Source: Microcoleus sp. bin48.metabat.b7b8b9.023
GTDB taxonomy: Bacteria; Cyanobacteriota; Cyanobacteriia; Cyanobacteriales; Microcoleaceae
Assembly (NCBI RefSeq): GCF_013299185.1
Contig: NZ_JAAFKG010000006.1
Span: forward strand, 33,146-97,145
Direction: 5' to 3'
Length of the DNA stretch: 64,000 bases
This document shows, one piece after another, positions 25,456 to 33,452 of the stretch. The notes under the pieces are model-generated. The model did not search any database. It was not told where the DNA came from and saw nothing but the letters and a program-made list of their open reading frames with translations. Numbering within the stretch: position 1 is the stretch's first letter; each line of letters starts with the position of its first letter. Position numbers and translations under genes: made by a program.

Positions 25456-25748
25456 GGGGGCGGGTTTATTTCACTTGTTTGTAACTTTTAAGGTTGTTGG
25501 TGAACCCGCCCCTACGGGTTTTTGGGGTTTGAATTCCTGTCAAATTTAAGTATTGGGGGCGGGTTTATTTAGCCTGTTTGTAACTTTTAAGGTTGTTGGT
25601 GAACCCGTCCCTACGGGTTTTTGGGGTTTGAACTCCTGTCAAATTTAAGTATTGGGGGCGGGTTTATTTCACTTGTTTGTAACTTTTAAGGTTGTTGGTG
25701 AACCCGCCCCTACGGGTTTTTGGGGTTTGAATTCCTGTCAAATTTAAG
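25456..25748. repeat. three tandem 99-bp R4 units running into the hemE stop
   Basis: Units begin at about 25456, 25555 and 25654 with GGGGGCGGGTTTATTT, contain the inverse GGTGAACCCGCCCCTACGGG, and end CTGTCAAATTTAAG. The last unit's AATTTAAGCA contains the hemE stop codon (25744-25746), so the unit that was amplified included the end of hemE's 3' flank. Confidence 0.9.
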
Positions 25749-26808
25749 CAGTAACTGCGAGCAATTTGTCGGCTTGTTTGGCGGTTTCAAAGAAGAAACG
25801 CACGTTATCTTCGGGAGTTCCCGGCAATACGCCGTGTCCTAAATTGAGGATGTGTCCGCGATCGCCCGCTTTGCGAATTGTATCAAGAATTCGATCGCGA
25901 ATAAACGGTTGAGAACCAAACAACACGCCGGGATCGAGATTTCCCTGAACGTTCATGTTGGGGCCCAAACGCTTGCGGGCGTCGGCCATATCAACCGTCC
26001 AATCGACGCTGATGATATCTGCGCCGGATGTTGTCATTCGTTCGAGGAGGCCCGCGCTACCGGTGACTAACAGGATTAGCGGTGTGTCAGGATGGGTTTT
26101 TTTGACTTGCTCGAATACTTGTTTTTGGTATGGTAGAGCGAAGGTGTCGTAATCCTGCGGGGACAGTTGGCCGGCCCAGGAGTCGAACATTTGCACTACT
26201 TGGGCGCCACAGTCGATTTGATAGCGCACGTAAACTGCGATCGCATCGGCGAATTTTGAGAGCAACTGATGCAGTAAAGTTGGATCGGAAAATGCCATGT
26301 TTTTGATGACGGCATAATCCTTGGAACCTTTACCTTCAACGGCGTAGGCTGCTAAAGTCCAGGGCGCGCCGACAAAACCGAGCACGGTGGATTTGTTGCC
26401 GACTTCCGCGCGCAGGGATTTGAGGATTGTTTTGATAAAAGGCAAACTTTCTTCTGGATTCAGCGGTTGCAGGGCGTCGATTTGCTGCTGAGTGCGGATG
26501 GGTGCGTGGATAATCGGGCCTTTACCTTCGGCGATGTCCATGTCGATGCCCAAACCGGGCATTGGAGTGACGATATCGGAGAACAAAATTACGCCGTCGG
26601 GTTGAAACGCGCGCCACGGCTGAAGCGAAACTTCGATTGCAACTTCGGGAATTTCAGAACGTTCGCGAAAGGATGGATACTTTTCTCGCAAATCTCGATA
26701 GGCTTTCATGTAGCGGCCGGCTTGGCGCATCATCCACACGGGCGGGCGTTCTAGGGTTTCGCCGCGGGCTGCCCGCAGTAGCAAGGGAACTTCATTTAAT
26801 GATGACAT
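25744..26808 (-). CDS. hemE: uroporphyrinogen decarboxylase
   Basis: This enzyme decarboxylates uroporphyrinogen III to coproporphyrinogen III on the way to haem and chlorophyll. The start chosen is the ATG at 26808 ([17 protein letters not shown]), giving 354 residues, the family length; an upstream ATG at 26901 would add 31 residues with no family match. Family signatures are [14 protein letters not shown] near the start, the [13 protein letters not shown] segment and [11 protein letters not shown]. The final residue is followed by an R4 unit. It is transcribed alone, leftward. Confidence 0.97.
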   Translation of the reverse strand: MSSLNEVPLLLRAARGETLERPPVWMMRQAGRYMKAYRDLREKYPSFRERSEIPEVAIEVSLQPWRAFQPDGVILFSDIVTPMPGLGIDMDIAEGKGPIIHAPIRTQQQIDALQPLNPEESLPFIKTILKSLRAEVGNKSTVLGFVGAPWTLAAYAVEGKGSKDYAVIKNMAFSDPTLLHQLLSKFADAIAVYVRYQIDCGAQVVQMFDSWAGQLSPQDYDTFALPYQKQVFEQVKKTHPDTPLILLVTGSAGLLERMTTSGADIISVDWTVDMADARKRLGPNMNVQGNLDPGVLFGSQPFIRDRILDTIRKAGDRGHILNLGHGVLPGTPEDNVRFFFETAKQADKLLAVTA

Positions 26809-27080
26809 CTTAACTTTTCTCGAATTTAGATCTTTTAATGTCTTTGGTAGCTTACCATTGTGCGATCGTCCTTTTCGATCGAAAATTCGGCGATCGGCCA
26901 TGAGAAAGATGGGGGGATTGGCTGAGTTCGATTTTGGGGAGTCGGAGTCAGGTTGGTTGCGAGGCTGGCAAATGACATCTAGACTGCTTCCAATTTATGG
27001 GGGTTATATTTGAAGTATCCTCACTCGCAGGGCAAACTAATTGAATGGAAACGCTACGTGCAAACCACACGTTTTATTTA

Positions 27081-27223
27081 CTTTACCAGAAAGAATTGGT
27101 TGCAAGCCTCTTCGTTTTAGGGAGAAATTAAAATTAGACGATTCATTACTGCAATCCTCTTCCTTCTAGGTAGAGGTCGCTCTCTGGGGTGCAACTGTCA
27201 ACTGTCAACTGTCAACTGTCAAC
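27081..27223 (-). repeat. R5 element, copy C (reverse orientation)
   Basis: The tail (CTTTACCAGAAAGAATTGGT ... GCAATCCTC ... TAGGTAGAGGTCG) runs into CAACTGT heptamers at 27192-27223. On the minus strand the heptamers come first, facing the 3' end of the RelE-type gene 67 bp away. The ACCA...TGGT hairpin of the tail is intact. Confidence 0.85.
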
Positions 27224-27289
27224 TTTTGAACTCTCTCCACTCGCTGGGGAGACTAATTAAACGTCTATCGTCACACTCGATCTAGGACT

Positions 27290-27559
27290 CTATTTCTGAG
27301 CTAATATTGCATCGTAATCACCATGAGTCCCTATCCAAAACCAGACTATACCTTCAGGTTTCTCAACTCCCAAAGCGCGGTAACTATCGCCTACTCGCAC
27401 CGATTGCAATTGCTTTCGCCTGCCAACTTTTTTAAAATGTAACGAAGGGTGATAGGGATCGACTTTGAGTAATTCGTAGTTTTTATCGGCTAAAGCTTGT
27501 ATTTCTTGAGGTAGCTGGTGATAGCACTGCCAAAAACGCGGTAAAGTCAGATGCTTCAT
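27290..27559 (-). CDS. RelE/ParE-superfamily toxin
   Basis: This 89-residue toxin-like protein has the compact RelE fold pattern: helix-rich N-terminus (FWQCYHQLPQEIQALADKNY), PSLHFKKVGRRKQLQSVRV, YRALGVEKPEGIVWFWIGTH and a terminal GDYDAILAQK. Basic residues in the middle strand suit ribosome-bound mRNA cleavage, although activity is inferred. It overlaps the antitoxin gene by ATGA (27556-27559). The family's usual C-terminal H.DY motif is present as THGDYD. Confidence 0.9.
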   Translation of the reverse strand: MKHLTLPRFWQCYHQLPQEIQALADKNYELLKVDPYHPSLHFKKVGRRKQLQSVRVGDSYRALGVEKPEGIVWFWIGTHGDYDAILAQK

Positions 27560-27765
27560 AATGCTTGAGCCAATCCCGCTTCATACTCTGCATCGACTTC
27601 ATCAAGTAGCGCATCTAACCGCCCATCCTCCAAATCGTCTTCAATTTGCCTATCCCAAACCTGTTGGCGATACTCTATCAGCCAAACAGTGAGTTCCGAT
27701 AGTTCCTTAACCGACAAGTTCATAATTGCTGTTTCAAGTTCTTTAACGCTCATGATTTTTGCCAC
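27556..27765 (-). CDS. antitoxin of the RelE-type pair
   Basis: This 69-residue acidic protein (QIEDDLEDGRLDALLDEVDAEYEAG) is encoded directly upstream of the toxin and coupled by a 4-bp overlap. MAKIMSVKELE offers two starts; the second ATG (27753) gives 65 residues and fits other small antitoxins that open with SVKELE. The promoter should lie in 27766-27800. Confidence 0.85.
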   Translation of the reverse strand: MAKIMSVKELETAIMNLSVKELSELTVWLIEYRQQVWDRQIEDDLEDGRLDALLDEVDAEYEAGLAQAL

Positions 27766-27814
27766 ATCATTATATTATCAATATACCAAATATTTGGTGC
27801 ATCTGGTTTTTGAA

Positions 27815-27885
27815 GAGGGCGAAGCATGACCGCATATAAATTATTAGTTATAATCTTATATTCACTGCGGTCATGCTTCGCCCCT
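27815..27885. repeat. long inverted repeat GGGCGAAGCATGACCGCA
   Basis: Arms GGGCGAAGCATGACCGCA and TGCGGTCATGCTTCGCCC flank 35 bp of AT-rich DNA between the antitoxin promoter and the next gene. A palindromic repeat of the kind that ends transcription. Confidence 0.75.
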
Positions 27886-28025
27886 ACAAACATATTTGCC
27901 TTGCACAAGCCGCTGCACCCCAAAGATTTTCATCTAGAAGCATAAGCACTGGAATCTCTCTCTAGAAATCATCATTTTGGCTAGATTTTCCAGCACTTTA
28001 ATTGCTTGATTTTCCAAGCATATTT

Positions 28026-28090
28026 GTAGGGTGCGTCGCTGTGACATTTTCAAGTTAAGTTGAGATTGTGTATCGGGCGACGCACCCTAC
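28026..28090. repeat. R6 hairpin, likely terminator of the secreted-protein gene
   Basis: Arms GTAGGGTGCGTCGC and GCGACGCACCCTAC. It lies 18 bp beyond the 3' end of the minus-strand gene at 28108. Homologous loops (TGACATTTTC...GTTGAGATT) occur in the copy at 51181-51244. Confidence 0.8.
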
Positions 28091-28107
28091 GGTTAATTAA
28101 ATCGAAA

Positions 28108-28902
28108 CTATCTCGTCACACACACTCCGCCTACAGATACGCGACATTGCTCGGGACGATCGAACCTGCTATTGTCATTAGACCGATCGAATCTACCATC
28201 ATCCAGCCTCGCCGAATCTAAATCTCTAGTCCGCGAATTGTAATAATAATCGCCCGCCGGAACAGCCCTAGTCGGTACAGCACAATAAGTCCCGTCCCTG
28301 CCGGTATCGTCAAATCTTACTCTTACCATAGTACGTCTGAGGCGACAGTCGATCGGGTTTAAGCCAAAATCATCTCGCAAAATCGTTTCTCCATCGTAGC
28401 TGCTGTTACGGCCCCTATCGCTTCTGTCATCGCGCCTATTGCTAGCCCGTCTGTCGCCGCCATCAATTCCCGCAACTTCCACCGTGTAGCTACCGCCCCT
28501 CGCAGCATCTTTCGCCAACACCAAAAGCTTGTAATCGCCGCTGCGGGGAATCACATAATTAAAAGAACGGTCTTGGGTAAAAGCAACTTGCTTGTTGTTT
28601 CCGTAAAATAGTACCATGACGGGAGTAAAACCGCGACTTCTATCCGTATCTAAAAACACTTGAATGTTATCGCCTTCCCGAGCGTTGAAAGTGTATTCTT
28701 GACCGCGCAATTCTTCCGTCGGAGCACCGGGCGTCCACATATTTCGGAAGCGGTAAATCGGGGAATTGCGGCGGATTACTCCATCTATGCGATCGTTATT
28801 TTGTATCAATTCGGCAACAGCACTCTGAGGAATCGCCGTAAGTGCCAATCCGGCAACTAGCACAGTGGCAGCAATACTATTTAACCAGTTGTGTGCTTTC
28901 AT
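28108..28902 (-). CDS. secreted PPC-like protein with Arg/Asp-rich linker
   Basis: This 264-residue protein has a signal peptide (IAATVLVAGLALTAIPQSAVA). A beta-sandwich of about 120 residues follows (NDRIDGVIRRNSPIYRF; YTFNAREGDNIQVFLDTD; GSYTVEVAGID), the pattern of pre-peptidase C-terminal domains. A charged linker with RRASNRRDDRSDRGR leads to a C-terminal Cys-containing domain with four Cys. Probably periplasmic or extracellular; no enzyme motif. Confidence 0.72.
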   Translation of the reverse strand: MKAHNWLNSIAATVLVAGLALTAIPQSAVAELIQNNDRIDGVIRRNSPIYRFRNMWTPGAPTEELRGQEYTFNAREGDNIQVFLDTDRSRGFTPVMVLFYGNNKQVAFTQDRSFNYVIPRSGDYKLLVLAKDAARGGSYTVEVAGIDGGDRRASNRRDDRSDRGRNSSYDGETILRDDFGLNPIDCRLRRTMVRVRFDDTGRDGTYCAVPTRAVPAGDYYYNSRTRDLDSARLDDGRFDRSNDNSRFDRPEQCRVSVGGVCVTR

Positions 28903-29030
28903 ATCAACCTCTCAAAAATTTTAAAATCTTTTTGCCTTGTTTGCGCCGACATTTGCATACACTCTCTATTTTAAATCTAATTTCTGTCAACCGTGTTAAC
29001 CTCACCCAACAGGACTATTTAGGATTTATT

Positions 29031-29095
29031 GTAGGGTGCGTCAGGGCTGAATTTTTTAATCGCAGACTAATTATTTTTCCCCTGACGCACCCTAC
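29031..29095. repeat. R6 hairpin copy
   Basis: Arms GTAGGGTGCGTCAGGG and CCCTGACGCACCCTAC around an AT-rich loop. It lies 26 bp past the 3' end of the LD-carboxypeptidase gene and probably terminates it. Confidence 0.78.
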
Positions 29096-29120
29096 CAACT
29101 TATAGACGTTGATGCCGCAT

Positions 29121-30086
29121 CTAAAGTTGCGATGTATCCCCACAAATCAGCAATCCCGATTCAGCATCGAGACTCGCCTCAATTCCCATCGGTAAAGCAG
29201 CGTTAACCCCTTCATGCCCAAACGGCAAATCCGAGACAATGGGAATATTCAAGTCAAAGAGCCGATCGCGCAAAACCTCTTCTATAGTAAAACTAGGACT
29301 ATCCGGGCCCACCTCGCAGCGACTAAACCGTCCCAAAGCAATCCCCCGCACCCCCGCAAAAGCCCCCGCCATCCGCCACTGAGTTAACATACGATCGACC
29401 CTGTAAGGAGCCTCCGAAACATCCTCAAATGCGAGAATAGCACCAGTCAAATCCGGTTGATACGGGGTTCCGAGCAAATGAGTAGCCACCGTCAGATTCG
29501 CCGGAAACAGTCGCCCCGAAGCCTTTCCACCAGCCCATCCTTTACCTTGCAAAGATTGTAACGGACGGCCTTCGATGCAGTCAAAAAGTCGATCGACCGA
29601 CCAATCCGGTTCAGCCGCCAAAGTTGTCAGCAGCGGCCCGTGAACGCCCCAAATCCCCAATTTGTCGTGATTCCACAGCAAAGCCGTAATATCGGAAAAA
29701 CCGATCAACCATTTCGGCGCATGGGAATTGCTAATTGGGAATTGGGCATCGGGCATTGGGCATCGGGCATTTTCACTTTTTTGGAGTTCCGGGTTTTCCT
29801 TTTGTCCGACTTTTGCTTTTTCCAAAAGTCGAGTGCTGCCGAAACCGCCTCGAACACACAGAATACCGCGACAATCCGGGTCACTGAGGGCATCTGCCAA
29901 CTGTCGGACGCGGTTTGCGTCGGAACCGGCCAAATAGCCAGCGCGATCGTCAAAACCGGGTGTTAATTCAACTCGATAGCCGCGGGATTTCCAAATTTCC
30001 AAACCGCGTTCAAAATTAGTCAATTCTCGCAGCGCGCCGCTAGGTGCAATTACCCGCAGCAAATCTCCCGGTTGCAGCCATTTCAT
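29121..30086 (-). CDS. LD-carboxypeptidase (peptidase family S66), with a repeat-encoded insert
   Basis: This 321-residue enzyme removes the terminal D-alanine from murein tetrapeptides during cell-wall recycling. Family marks are VIAPSG near the start, LCVRGGFGSTRLL, the nucleophile Ser131 in IGFSDITALLW, Glu in AILAFEDVSEAPYRVDRML and His in LPFGHEGVNAALPMG. Residues 90-123 are not family sequence: they are encoded by CCAATTCCCAATTAGCAATTCC / GGGCATTG-type repeat DNA (29718-29819) and sit between the RGG turn and the nucleophile strand. The frame is intact. Confidence 0.92.
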   Translation of the reverse strand: MKWLQPGDLLRVIAPSGALRELTNFERGLEIWKSRGYRVELTPGFDDRAGYLAGSDANRVRQLADALSDPDCRGILCVRGGFGSTRLLEKAKVGQKENPELQKSENARCPMPDAQFPISNSHAPKWLIGFSDITALLWNHDKLGIWGVHGPLLTTLAAEPDWSVDRLFDCIEGRPLQSLQGKGWAGGKASGRLFPANLTVATHLLGTPYQPDLTGAILAFEDVSEAPYRVDRMLTQWRMAGAFAGVRGIALGRFSRCEVGPDSPSFTIEEVLRDRLFDLNIPIVSDLPFGHEGVNAALPMGIEASLDAESGLLICGDTSQL

Positions 30087-30106
30087 ATTATTATTAATAA
30101 TCTATT

Positions 30107-30283
30107 AAGGTACGTAGTTGCGCTTCAGCGCTCTTTGCATTTAAGGTACGTAGTTGCGCTTTAGCGCTCCTTGCATTTAAGGTACGTAGTTGCGCTTCAG
30201 CGCTCTTTGCATTTAAGGTACGTAGTTGCGCTTTAGCGCTCTTTTCGTATATAGTAAGAGCGCTAAAGCGCAACTACGTACCT
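30107..30283. repeat. R2 tandem array, 36-bp period, with a terminal inverted copy
   Basis: Four direct copies of AAGGTACGTAGTTGCGCTTC ... GCATTT, 36 bp apart, followed by one inverted copy ending CGCAACTACGTACC. Within each copy GCGCTTCAGCGC (or GCGCTTTAGCGC) is itself a small palindrome. It fills the gap between the LD-carboxypeptidase and map genes. Confidence 0.9.
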
Positions 30284-30343
30284 AATTCGGACATTGCTTG
30301 TACAGCATCAGAATTCCATGCAGTGGATTTCCACCTTTGATAC

Positions 30344-31105
30344 CTACGGTAAAGTCAGAATTTCCACCCCAGAATCAGTCACAGCCAGAGTGTGTTCAAA
30401 CTGAGCCGAAAGCTTACCATCCTTAGTTATCGCAGTCCAACCATCGGCCAAAATTTCCACATCCCAAGTACCCTCATTAATCATCGGCTCGATCGTAAAA
30501 ACCATGCCTTGTCTGAGCTTTTTCCCCGTCCCCCGCTTACCGTAATGCAAAATTTCCGGTTCAGTGTGAAAAACGCGGTGCACGCCGTGTCCCGCAAAAT
30601 TTCGCACCACCGAAAAACCTTGGGCTTCAGCATATTCTTGAATCGCCGCACCGATATCACCGGTACGAGCACCAGGCTTAACTTCCGCAATTCCTCTTCT
30701 CAGGCATTCCTCAGTTACTTCAACTAACCTTTTAGCTACAGGTGAAGGTTCCCCAACAAAAAAAGTTTTAGAAGTATCGCCATGATAGCCATCAACCAAA
30801 GGTGTTACATCAATGTTAATAATGTCACCTTTTCTGAGAATTTGTTTGGCATTCGGGATGCCGTGACAGACAACTTCATTGACACTAGCACACAGAGATT
30901 TGGGAAATCCTTTATAACCTAACGGAGCACTTTTTGCACCGTGGGCTAAAGTCCAGCGTTCCGCTTCGTCATTAATTGCCAGAGTGCTGACACCCGGTTT
31001 AATCATTGGTTCAAGATGCAGGAGAAGCTGAGCTGCTAAGCGGCCTGCTTGACGCATTTTTTCGATTTCTCTGCTCGATAAAAGCACTAAACGTTCAGTT
31101 GACAT
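30344..31105 (-). CDS. map: methionine aminopeptidase, type I
   Basis: This 253-residue cytosolic enzyme removes initiator Met. The five metal ligands are in NIDVTPLVDGYHGDTSKTF (two Asp), GHGVHRVFHTEPEI (His), FTIEPM (Glu) and FEHTLAVTD (Glu). The size matches type-I enzymes without an N-terminal zinc extension. It lies 31 bp after the glycosyltransferase gene on the same strand, so the two may be an operon. Confidence 0.97.
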   Translation of the reverse strand: MSTERLVLLSSREIEKMRQAGRLAAQLLLHLEPMIKPGVSTLAINDEAERWTLAHGAKSAPLGYKGFPKSLCASVNEVVCHGIPNAKQILRKGDIINIDVTPLVDGYHGDTSKTFFVGEPSPVAKRLVEVTEECLRRGIAEVKPGARTGDIGAAIQEYAEAQGFSVVRNFAGHGVHRVFHTEPEILHYGKRGTGKKLRQGMVFTIEPMINEGTWDVEILADGWTAITKDGKLSAQFEHTLAVTDSGVEILTLP

Positions 31106-31136
31106 AGTTATTTTTGTGGTCTTTTATTGTGGTCGA

Positions 31137-32228
31137 TTAAGAGTTTATTTGACTCAATTTTACAATAGACTTGAACCAGCGTTCAAAAAGATCGCCCGCG
31201 GCTCCTAAATTGTATTCTACCTCTGCTTGTCGCCGGCAAGCGCTGCGGTCAATTTTGTCTAAACGGTCGATCGCACTTACCAAGCCATTTACACTATCAG
31301 GTTCCACTAAAAAGCCCGTCAGCCCGTCTCGAACAATTTCCGCCGGCCCCCCGCGCTCGTAGGCAATCACAGGCACACCGCACGCTAAAGCCTCAATCGC
31401 CACATTTCCAAAAGCTTCCACCCAGCGCGGCGTCATCAACAATGCTCGGCACTGGCGGACTTGCTCTTGCATTTTCGTTGTGGTCAGAAACCCTAAATAT
31501 TCTACTGGAGCGTCGGGGTAATCTGTACAAATTTTGTGCCAATAATCTTCATCTTGCATTTTGCCCATAATTTTTAGGGGAATGCCTGTAATTTTTGCGG
31601 CCGCCACAGCATCTTCTAAGCCTTTCTCCGGGGCAATGCGGCCCAACCAAGCTAATTTTGGTTCCGGTTGGCTGCAAAATTCGTACAGCGATAAATCTAG
31701 GCCGCCGTTTCCCACCAATTCGCACTCGCTAGCAAAGGCAAAGGTTTGGGCTTGGGTAAGCGTGCAAACTCCCAGCGTACCGGGAAATTTGACAGCGATT
31801 TGTCCGGCGATGCGATCGAACGATCGCGACATGGAACCCATACTGATAAAATGTGCGATCGGAGTGTTAAAAAATGGCGTCAAATAAAACGGCAGCCAAT
31901 CGTAGGCAAAGTTAACAATCAGATCCCAATCATCCTGAACTTGGCGAGCATATTCCCACATATTTGCCAGCACAGAATCGGCCGGCATCACAATAGGATC
32001 GTGGTAATCTTGTGTTTGGGCAGTTACTTGCAAATCCCCCGCGATTTCGATGACTGGAATTGATTCTAAGACTGAACCTGCCGGCGCTACAACTGTTATT
32101 TTATGACCTCGGCGCTGCAATTCTTTAGCAATGTTCAAGACTGTAAGTTCGACTCCGCCGCCCAACCCCGAACCGAGTTGACCTACAGAAGTTGATAGAA
32201 ACAATAATTTTAAAGAGTTATTAGTCAT
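31137..32228 (-). CDS. glycosyltransferase family 4 (GT-B fold)
   Basis: This 363-residue enzyme has an N-terminal Rossmann domain (LLFLSTSVGQLGSGLGGGVE with the glycine-rich acceptor loop). The C-terminal donor-binding domain has LAWLGRIAPEKGLEDAV and the E-x7-E motif in VEAFGNVAIEALACGVPVIA followed by GGPAEIVRDGLTGFLVEP. The donor is probably a nucleotide sugar and the acceptor unknown; no polysaccharide cluster is nearby. The gene precedes map. Confidence 0.92.
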   Translation of the reverse strand: MTNNSLKLLFLSTSVGQLGSGLGGGVELTVLNIAKELQRRGHKITVVAPAGSVLESIPVIEIAGDLQVTAQTQDYHDPIVMPADSVLANMWEYARQVQDDWDLIVNFAYDWLPFYLTPFFNTPIAHFISMGSMSRSFDRIAGQIAVKFPGTLGVCTLTQAQTFAFASECELVGNGGLDLSLYEFCSQPEPKLAWLGRIAPEKGLEDAVAAAKITGIPLKIMGKMQDEDYWHKICTDYPDAPVEYLGFLTTTKMQEQVRQCRALLMTPRWVEAFGNVAIEALACGVPVIAYERGGPAEIVRDGLTGFLVEPDSVNGLVSAIDRLDKIDRSACRRQAEVEYNLGAAGDLFERWFKSIVKLSQINS

Positions 32229-32843
32229 TAGTTATTGGTTATTGGTTGTTAGTTATTGGTTATTAGTTATTGGTTATTAGTTATTGGTGTTATTAAAAAT
32301 ATCGGGTATGTTGTTGGGCTTCAGCCCTCTTAATTCTAATAAGTGGTTATACAAGCTGTCAGTTATACCTACCTCATCCTTTTGAGAAAGGCTATATATC
32401 AAATCTGCTCTTTCATCGTCAGATGATTCATCTCTCTATTTTCTCCCTCTGTGTTCTCTGCGCCCTCTGCGGTTCAATCATTCCGGGACAGCCGGATTTG
32501 ATATTACACATTCGAGAGAATCAACAACTCTTTCTAAGACTCTTGCACAATAATTGTTAGGTTCCATTATTTGGGAAAAATTGTATAGCATTTATCAGAA
32601 AGATGAGGTATGACTGACTGCTTATATAACCGCTTAAACGAAGAGGGCTGAAGCCCAAACGAAGAGGGCTAAAGCCCAACAACGTACCTCACCTATCTGA
32701 GAAGGGCTATATTACCCAGTCCAAAAGTATTAAATAAAAAAGAATTACCCATGGGATTTATTCCCGGTTGCTCTTAAAAATTTCAGGTTTAGTAACAAGA
32801 AATACAGGAATCAACCAGGAATCAGCCGCGCGCCAGTCCCAAA
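32229..32843. other. 615-bp repeat-rich gap
   Basis: At 32229-32290 lies a microsatellite of TTAGTTATTGGTTA units directly upstream of the glycosyltransferase start. Near 32310 and 32640-32690 are GGGCTTCAGCCC-type palindromes related to R2, ending CAACAACGTACC. Around 32450 is a CTGCGCCCTCTGCGG run like the one at 11624-11760. No gene or RNA was recognised. Confidence 0.65.
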
Positions 32844-33320
32844 CTAGCGTTTGATGAACTGTTCTAATTTGTGAGCTATCTTCTCTATAATTCCCTCCGA
32901 AGTAGGTGTCGCCGATGATGCTTCTGCTTCAATACGCTTGACAGTATCTTCTGGAAGATTCAGCAACTGCACTAATTTTTGATAAGCTGCGGCTTCCTCA
33001 GAGTTAATGTTTGGTTCGTCGGGAGTGCGAGAACTAGATGCAATCACTTCATAGCCGAGTTGCAAGACTAATTCTTTTTCCTCTTGAGTTTCTAGTTGGT
33101 GAATCAACTCATCAAGGGGAATATTTTGCATGATGTAATCCCGCAGTTCCTGTTGCATTTGTTGGGCGTCGTCATCTGCGGCAAACAAACGGCAAAAGCG
33201 ATCGAGCATTAAATTAACTTCTTCTGTTGCGAGTTCGCCATCAGCCCAGGCCATAGAGGAAACGATTCGCAGCAGGTTCATCTGGCGAGGCGTAATTGAT
33301 GGAGGAGGTGGGGTTTGCAT
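32844..33320 (-). CDS. TerB-family protein
   Basis: This 158-residue helical protein carries the TerB-like core: MNLLRIVSSMAWADGELATEEVNLMLDRF with the acidic ADGELA metal-site pattern, then NIPLDELIHQLETQEEKELVLQLGYEV. TerB proteins bind metals and are linked to tellurite and stress responses; a cyanobacterial role is not defined. The C-terminal helix is basic. Immediately upstream is a short AATTGG microsatellite. Confidence 0.87.
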   Translation of the reverse strand: MQTPPPPSITPRQMNLLRIVSSMAWADGELATEEVNLMLDRFCRLFAADDDAQQMQQELRDYIMQNIPLDELIHQLETQEEKELVLQLGYEVIASSSRTPDEPNINSEEAAAYQKLVQLLNLPEDTVKRIEAEASSATPTSEGIIEKIAHKLEQFIKR

Positions 33321-33329
33321 AATTAAAAT

Positions 33330-33402
33330 TGGTAATTGCTAATTGGGAATTGAAAATTGGTAATGGGGAATGGGGAATTGGTAATTGGTAATTGGTAATT
33401 CG
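33330..33402. repeat. AATTGGTAATTGGG microsatellite
   Basis: A run of AATTGGTAATTG / GGGAATTGG units fills the space between the TerB and M61 genes. The same sequence type forms the insert in the LD-carboxypeptidase gene and the block at 50554-50606. Confidence 0.8.
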
Positions 33403-33452
33403 ATCGTCCTTTTTTGTGTTCCCCCTTCTCCTTCCCCTTCCCTTTATTTATC

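Noticed and set aside
25325..25549. 74-codon frame in the R7/R4 repeats before hemE
   Set aside because: Translates C/G-run repeat DNA only.
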